Source of the DNA: Mactra quadrangularis
Lineage: Eukaryota > Mollusca > Bivalvia > Venerida > Mactridae
DNA length: 64,000 nucleotides
Direction: 5' to 3'
NCBI GenBank assembly: GCA_025267735.1
Contig: CM046293.1
Coordinates: forward strand, 14,222,560-14,286,559
Of this stretch, positions 62,101 through 64,000 are shown piece by piece. The notes under the pieces are model-generated. The model was not told where the DNA came from, made no database searches, and saw nothing but the letters and a program-made list of their open reading frames with translations. Position numbers and translations under genes: made by a program. Position 1 is the stretch's first letter; the number at the start of each line of letters is the position of its first letter.

Positions 62101-63715
62101 TTAGTCACTACGTTCTGAAGTATTCTTAGGCAAGCATCTATAAAAGAACATAGACATTTAATTAACGTATCAATCATTACTAATCACAAACAACAATACC
62201 ACCGTAACAGTTTTACAATTGTTCGAATAATGAACACAATAAAGAAATAACTTACATCGAAACAAACATTGGCTTGCAGAGTTCTGTATTCAGTTGATAA
62301 AGGATTTAATAATGCTTCATTTATATCTAAATCTAACGGTTCAAACATCAATGTAAATGTTGACCCAGATCCTGAAACGATAAAACAAGATAATTTCTAA
62401 TTCTGCCAAAACAAGTCAAGTAGATGATATTTGTCAATTTTGGTAAAAAATATATTTTAATTTCGCTGGGTAAGCTCAGAAAATATATTTCACGAGTGAC
62501 ATGTCCCCAAAAGAAACGATCATTTTCTGAGGTAACGATTTTAAAAGGGCAATTTTTCATGTTTTTTTTATAATTCTTTTAAGAGATAGTTTTTCATTTT
62601 TACACAAAAGATATATCGTGACGTAATTTTCACTTCTAAGATTACATCATTTTAACTTTATATTTTTACTAATCAACACCCAAATTAACCGTAAAAGATG
62701 AAAGAAGTTCAAATATATAAACTCCGCACGTATTATGATAAAGTCATCAAAACACTTTGGTATGCGTAATTATTTAGGCATATCATGTAAGTGATGTTAA
62801 GTATTTGCTAAAGAAAAATAGCGTTATAGTCCAACAGAATATACTGAGCTTGACCTTTATGCAAGAATATATTAAACTAAGTATTTACAGTCTATTTTTG
62901 TCTTCGTTTGTAAATCTTGCATTATCGAAAGATTGCGTCAAAATATACGAACTAAACAATTAATTTTGTTTTCATAAGAATAAATACTTTAAAACTGTGT
63001 CATAATATAGCGGACTTACTTGTTTCCCTCAAAACTAATGTGTCCAAAATTAAAAGAACAATAACGTGCCACTTTTAATAAATTGATTCATAGTCACATC
63101 GGTTGTTATAAACACGTGTATAACCGTTTACACGCATACGGAAACTCACGATTTAATATAAGTAAAGTGTGTAATTATTGTAATTAGGTAGTTCAAGCTC
63201 AGGCCAAATTTGTTGGACTATATCATAGTGTAAGTTAAATAATTATGTTATTACAAAAGTATTTCACCCTTTTAAATCATAAAATACTATTGCTCACTTG
63301 TATCGAGATGAAAGGGGAACATACATTAATAACTCTGAAAATTTAAATATTCCCCGCTGCATTTCTTTACTAATTAAAAGATCTATGAAAAATATTTAGA
63401 TCAGCGACAGTTGAAATAAAATTGAACAAAACTGAACAAAACCTTTATTTTTCAATGTTTCTCAAGCAGTCAAACATAACGTAATTAATTGAAGCGCAAT
63501 ATAACCTTTCTGTGTTGGTGCGCCGTAAAACCCAAACAAATAATTTATTGAAATGCCAAAATAATAAGAATGTTTAGGTATAAGACTCTACTAACCAGTA
63601 GAACAGGTTGGTCCAGTAAAATTAGGTAGGCACTGACAGGTAAAGGAACCAGGTGTGTTGGTACAACTTCCACCATTCTCACAAATACCAGGGAAAACTT
63701 CACATTCGTTTATAT
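41961..63715 (-). CDS. EGF plus five SEA-like repeats, extracellular protein, C-terminal part
   Basis: Sixteen exons on the complement join without a phase clash: 63596-63715, 62256-62371, 61484-61548, 61045-61152, 60325-60496, 59366-59433, 55939-56031, 54983-55175, 54542-54609, 53944-54149, 52923-53059, 52019-52089, 50639-50880, 44041-44150, 43206-43276 and 41961-42180 (TAA). They encode 685 residues: one calcium-binding EGF domain, then five SEA-like modules. The protein ends in ITNPDLF with no membrane segment, so it is probably secreted, or anchored by parts upstream. SEA modules occur in mucins, agrin and other heavily glycosylated or matrix proteins. The 5' end lies beyond 64000. The donor of exon 55939 (GTACCA) is weak. 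Confidence 0.85.
42204..42480 (-). mobile_element. tRNA-derived SINE, partial, beside a splice acceptor
   Basis: Read on the minus strand it holds the common SINE body and tail (GAGTAGGTTGACTGACTGTC, then GGCGTTAAACCCAACA). The tail part is duplicated (ATTGTATAGGTCATAT appears twice, about 42230 and 42305). It is in the same orientation as the EGF/SEA gene and ends 24 bp before the final exon. Confidence 0.75.
43638..43890 (-). mobile_element. Second tRNA-derived SINE family (CCTTGAGCAAG core)
   Basis: On the minus strand, a tRNA-like head (GCGGGCGAGGCCGAATGG, B box GGGTCGAATCCC) is followed by CCTTGAGCAAGAAACTGTAT, a core typical of widespread animal SINE superfamilies (V-SINE-type core by recollection). 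It ends near 43638 and lies in an intron of the EGF/SEA gene. Confidence 0.7.
44236..45439. mobile_element. hAT-like non-autonomous TIR element, member 2
   Basis: Ends are CACTGGCACTCGAGTCC and GGACTCCAGTGCCAGTG, the same as member 1 at 24377, with a perfect 8-bp target duplication CTTATAAA (44228-44235 and 45440-45447). Arms of about 330-430 bp are inverted over almost their full length; for example 44525-44670 pairs with 45010-45150, and GATTGGTCTAAAACTCCGCG pairs with its complement at 45036-45055. The centre (about 44690-44990) is unique and non-coding. Confidence 0.9.
45853..46077. repeat. Foldback repeat, family with CTCAACTGTCAAAGC arms, copy 1
   Basis: Arms of about 41-43 bp at 45853-45893 and 46035-46077 are near-perfect inverted repeats (CTCAACTGTCAAAGC, then TGAATAATTTCACGGT). 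The same arm sequence recurs in the hairpin at 46597-46742, so these are related small elements. Confidence 0.8.
46143..46221. repeat. 79-bp near-perfect hairpin
   Basis: Arms of 38 bp pair almost perfectly around a 3-4-base loop; GCAGTTTGATATGGGATTTATC pairs with its complement in the other arm. It is compatible with a miRNA-precursor-like transcript or the product of a local palindromic duplication. Confidence 0.85.
46597..46742. repeat. Foldback repeat, family with CTCAACTGTCAAAGC arms, copy 2
   Basis: 48-bp arms at 46597-46644 and 46695-46742 appear perfectly inverted, around a loop of 50 bp. Perfect arms suggest a recent insertion. Confidence 0.9.
46817..46941 (+). repeat. 125-bp direct repeat, left copy
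   Basis: Nearly identical to 48646-48766; the only clear difference is an AATA-type indel in the A-run. A-rich, non-coding. Separated from its partner by about 1.7 kb of unrelated intron. Confidence 0.9.
48646..48766 (+). repeat. 121-bp direct repeat, right copy
   Basis: Partner of 46817-46941. The interval between the two (46942-48645) has no recognised coding sequence. A GAGGCCCAACATTTGG stretch near 47918 is reminiscent of a retroelement primer-binding region but is not supported further. Confidence 0.9.
48770..50638. other. Intron of the EGF/SEA gene, no further feature seen
   Basis: Part of the 6.5-kb intron between exons 50639-50880 and 44041-44150. Only short open frames and a short TA run at about 49660. 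Confidence 0.5.
50639..53059 (-). CDS. SEA-like module 4 (three exons)
   Basis: Exons 52923-53059, 52019-52089 and 50639-50880. [20 protein letters not shown], then [13 protein letters not shown]; next [17 protein letters not shown]; then a long third exon with [13 protein letters not shown] and [15 protein letters not shown]. The cysteine pair is kept, although the residues around the second cysteine differ most here. Confidence 0.75.
52563..52872 (+). mobile_element. tRNA-derived SINE, full length
   Basis: A head with GGCTAGTTCAGTCGCAAGC, B box GGGTTCGATAC, then the body with GTCAGTCACCAAGGGAAGTA and GAGTAGGTTGACTGACCGC, and the tail GGCGTTAAATCAAAACC. It lies opposite in orientation to the EGF/SEA gene. 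It gives a second uninterrupted version of the foldback target site. Confidence 0.85.
53085..53188 (+). repeat. ATT/ATC trinucleotide-hexanucleotide microsatellite
   Basis: Runs of TTATCA and TTATTA over about 100 bp, 25 bp upstream (in the gene's sense) of the exon ending at 53059. Confidence 0.95.
53264..53325. repeat. 62-bp hairpin
   Basis: GAGTAAAACACAGAAATACTAACA pairs with its near-complement ending at 53325 across a 13-base loop. Confidence 0.8.
53944..55175 (-). CDS. SEA-like module 3 (three exons)
   Basis: Exons 54983-55175, 54542-54609 and 53944-54149. The first exon starts with the end of module 2 ([13 protein letters not shown]), then [18 protein letters not shown] and ASAFCDE; the second has [12 protein letters not shown]; the third has [20 protein letters not shown]. 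The DPNSETF turn is the best SEA helix-1 signature of the five modules. The third exon leaves in phase 1 at GTAGGC instead of phase 2. Confidence 0.8.
54309..54485 (-). mobile_element. tRNA-derived SINE, degenerate fragment
   Basis: Reads on the minus strand as the common SINE body (GTCAGTCATTGACGGAAGTA, then CTAAATCC and GTCTGACAGCGTAATATAAC) and lacks the tRNA head. Intron between exons 54542 and 54149. Confidence 0.7.
55591..55869 (-). mobile_element. tRNA-derived SINE, head with B-box deletion
   Basis: Minus strand: a head with CGGCTAGCTCAGTTGGTAGC, then a jump from GCAAATCC directly into GGGGCATACTTTTGTGG, so the middle of the tRNA region is missing. The body and the tail GGCGTTAAACCCAACAAACA are complete. 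TTTG repeats lie at the insertion end. Confidence 0.85.
55939..60496 (-). CDS. SEA-like module 2 (three exons)
   Basis: Exons 60325-60496, 59366-59433 and 55939-56031. [20 protein letters not shown] ends in TSFCAA; next VDSFMANTG and YSGCSISSF; then [17 protein letters not shown]. This is the clearest match to the SEA pattern y.GC.v..f....d.V.y.l.v. The long intron between the second and third exons carries the TTAA-flanked element. Confidence 0.8.
56318..59217. mobile_element. 2.9-kb TIR element flanked by TTAA
   Basis: The left end TTAAGGACGATTTC (56318-56331) and right end GAAATCGTCCTTAA (59204-59217) are perfect inverted repeats. Read as TTAA target duplications, the element proper is GGACGATTTC...GAAATCGTCC. 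TTAA is the hallmark of piggyBac-type insertion, but the short TIR does not start with the usual CCC. Inside are two direct copies of a segment with AAACGAGTTCAGTGACC (58695 and 59097) followed by TTGGACCAG/TTGGACAAA (58780 and 59180). No transposase frame. It lies in the intron of SEA module 2. Confidence 0.7.
59650..59908 (-). mobile_element. tRNA-derived SINE, third variant
   Basis: Minus strand: GGTGCTGGTTCGAATCCCAC gives a clear B box. The body differs from the main family (CCATGAAAATTTGACAATA, then GGGTAGGTGAGTACTGG and GCGCTGGACGCCGTAAAATG) and the tail has GGCGTTAAATCTA. It shares only the tail logic with the main SINE family. Confidence 0.75.
61045..62371 (-). CDS. SEA-like module 1 (three exons)
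   Basis: Exons 62256-62371, 61484-61548 and 61045-61152. Exon 1 has [20 protein letters not shown] and ends in ANVCFD; exon 2 has INNLITDYS and YETCSLSS; exon 3 has ALNVDIAF. The L..PLS.EY segment and the C.L..I turn match SEA-domain spacing. The strand after the turn lacks the GSVVV autocleavage motif. Confidence 0.75.
63596..63715 (-). CDS. Calcium-binding EGF exon
   Basis: Phase 1 in and out, 120 bp, the symmetrical phase usual for EGF exons. It begins DINEC (calcium-binding signature), then [18 protein letters not shown], including the aromatic and the Asn/hydroxylation-type context, and closes FTGPTC. All six EGF cysteines are present: C5, C12, C18, C27, C29 and C38 by approximate position. 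Confidence 0.95.
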
Positions 63716-64000
63716 CTGAAATATAATTATTTGAAAAAGGTTTATTTAGACATTGGTTTCCACCCCGCACTGAACATAATACAACGGTCTTTGATTCTCG
63801 CTAAATATTGTTTAGAAGTTTAAGATAACGTTAAGTCAAACAAAATTTTCTATAATCAGCTTAAAAACTTCACCGAAACATTATTAAGAATACTCAGATG
63901 CATAAAAAGTTTTTTTAATTGATGTTCCACGTTTAAAGTAACTACAAAACGATCCCAAACTCATATTTTTTTCCATACGATTTAATTGTTAACTTTTGTT
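63716..64000. other. Intron upstream of the EGF exon, no feature seen
   Basis: Non-coding, AT-rich. The next upstream exon of the EGF/SEA gene lies outside the window. Just below the EGF exon, at 63515-63542, is a short SINE-tail-like piece (GCCGTAAAACCCAAACAAAT). Confidence 0.5.

Overview
This is eukaryotic, AT-rich, intron-containing DNA. The lineage is inferred, not proven. Tandem ROC-COR-death-domain genes, a calcium-binding EGF plus SEA-repeat protein, many tRNA-derived SINEs, and CR1-like and other LINE remnants together suggest a mollusc, most likely a bivalve. Coding sequence is a small part of the window and sits in short exons with GT/AG junctions. I rebuilt the genes by matching exon phases across introns.

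Left part (1-27 kb, + strand). A segmental duplication carries two ROC-COR-death-domain genes. Copy A enters the window at its 3' end, with three last exons (2-37, 536-848, 1644-1936) that encode two successive death-type domains. Copy B (12174-19816) shows a degenerate AIG1/GIMAP-like segment, a Roc GTPase with an intact P-loop, a COR domain and one death domain. Its second death-domain exon is frameshifted. Similarity between the copies continues into the 3' flanks (2.2-7.2 kb versus 22.2-27.1 kb) and is broken by LINE, TIR-element and other insertions.

Middle (28.4-38.7 kb, - strand). A two-coding-exon gene encodes a secreted, very lysine-rich protein. Its intron of about 8.8 kb holds the most striking structure of the window, a 6.0-kb foldback element (30603-36620). 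Two inverted arms, each built of about 17-19 tandem units of 111-128 bp, enclose a 1.65-kb core. The whole unit is bounded by a perfect 9-bp target-site duplication and is inserted inside a tRNA-derived SINE. Other SINE copies in the window show the uninterrupted site.

Right part (41.9-63.7 kb and beyond, - strand). Sixteen phase-consistent exons give the C-terminal 685 residues of a secreted or extracellular protein: one calcium-binding EGF domain followed by five SEA-like modules, each encoded by three exons and each with the same cysteine pair. Its introns hold several SINEs, a hAT-like TIR element with an 8-bp target duplication (a sister of one at 24.4 kb), a 2.9-kb element flanked by TTAA, and several long hairpins.

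The genes do not form an evident pathway. The ROC-COR-DD genes are probably intracellular signalling or innate-immune-type proteins, and the two minus-strand genes encode extracellular proteins.
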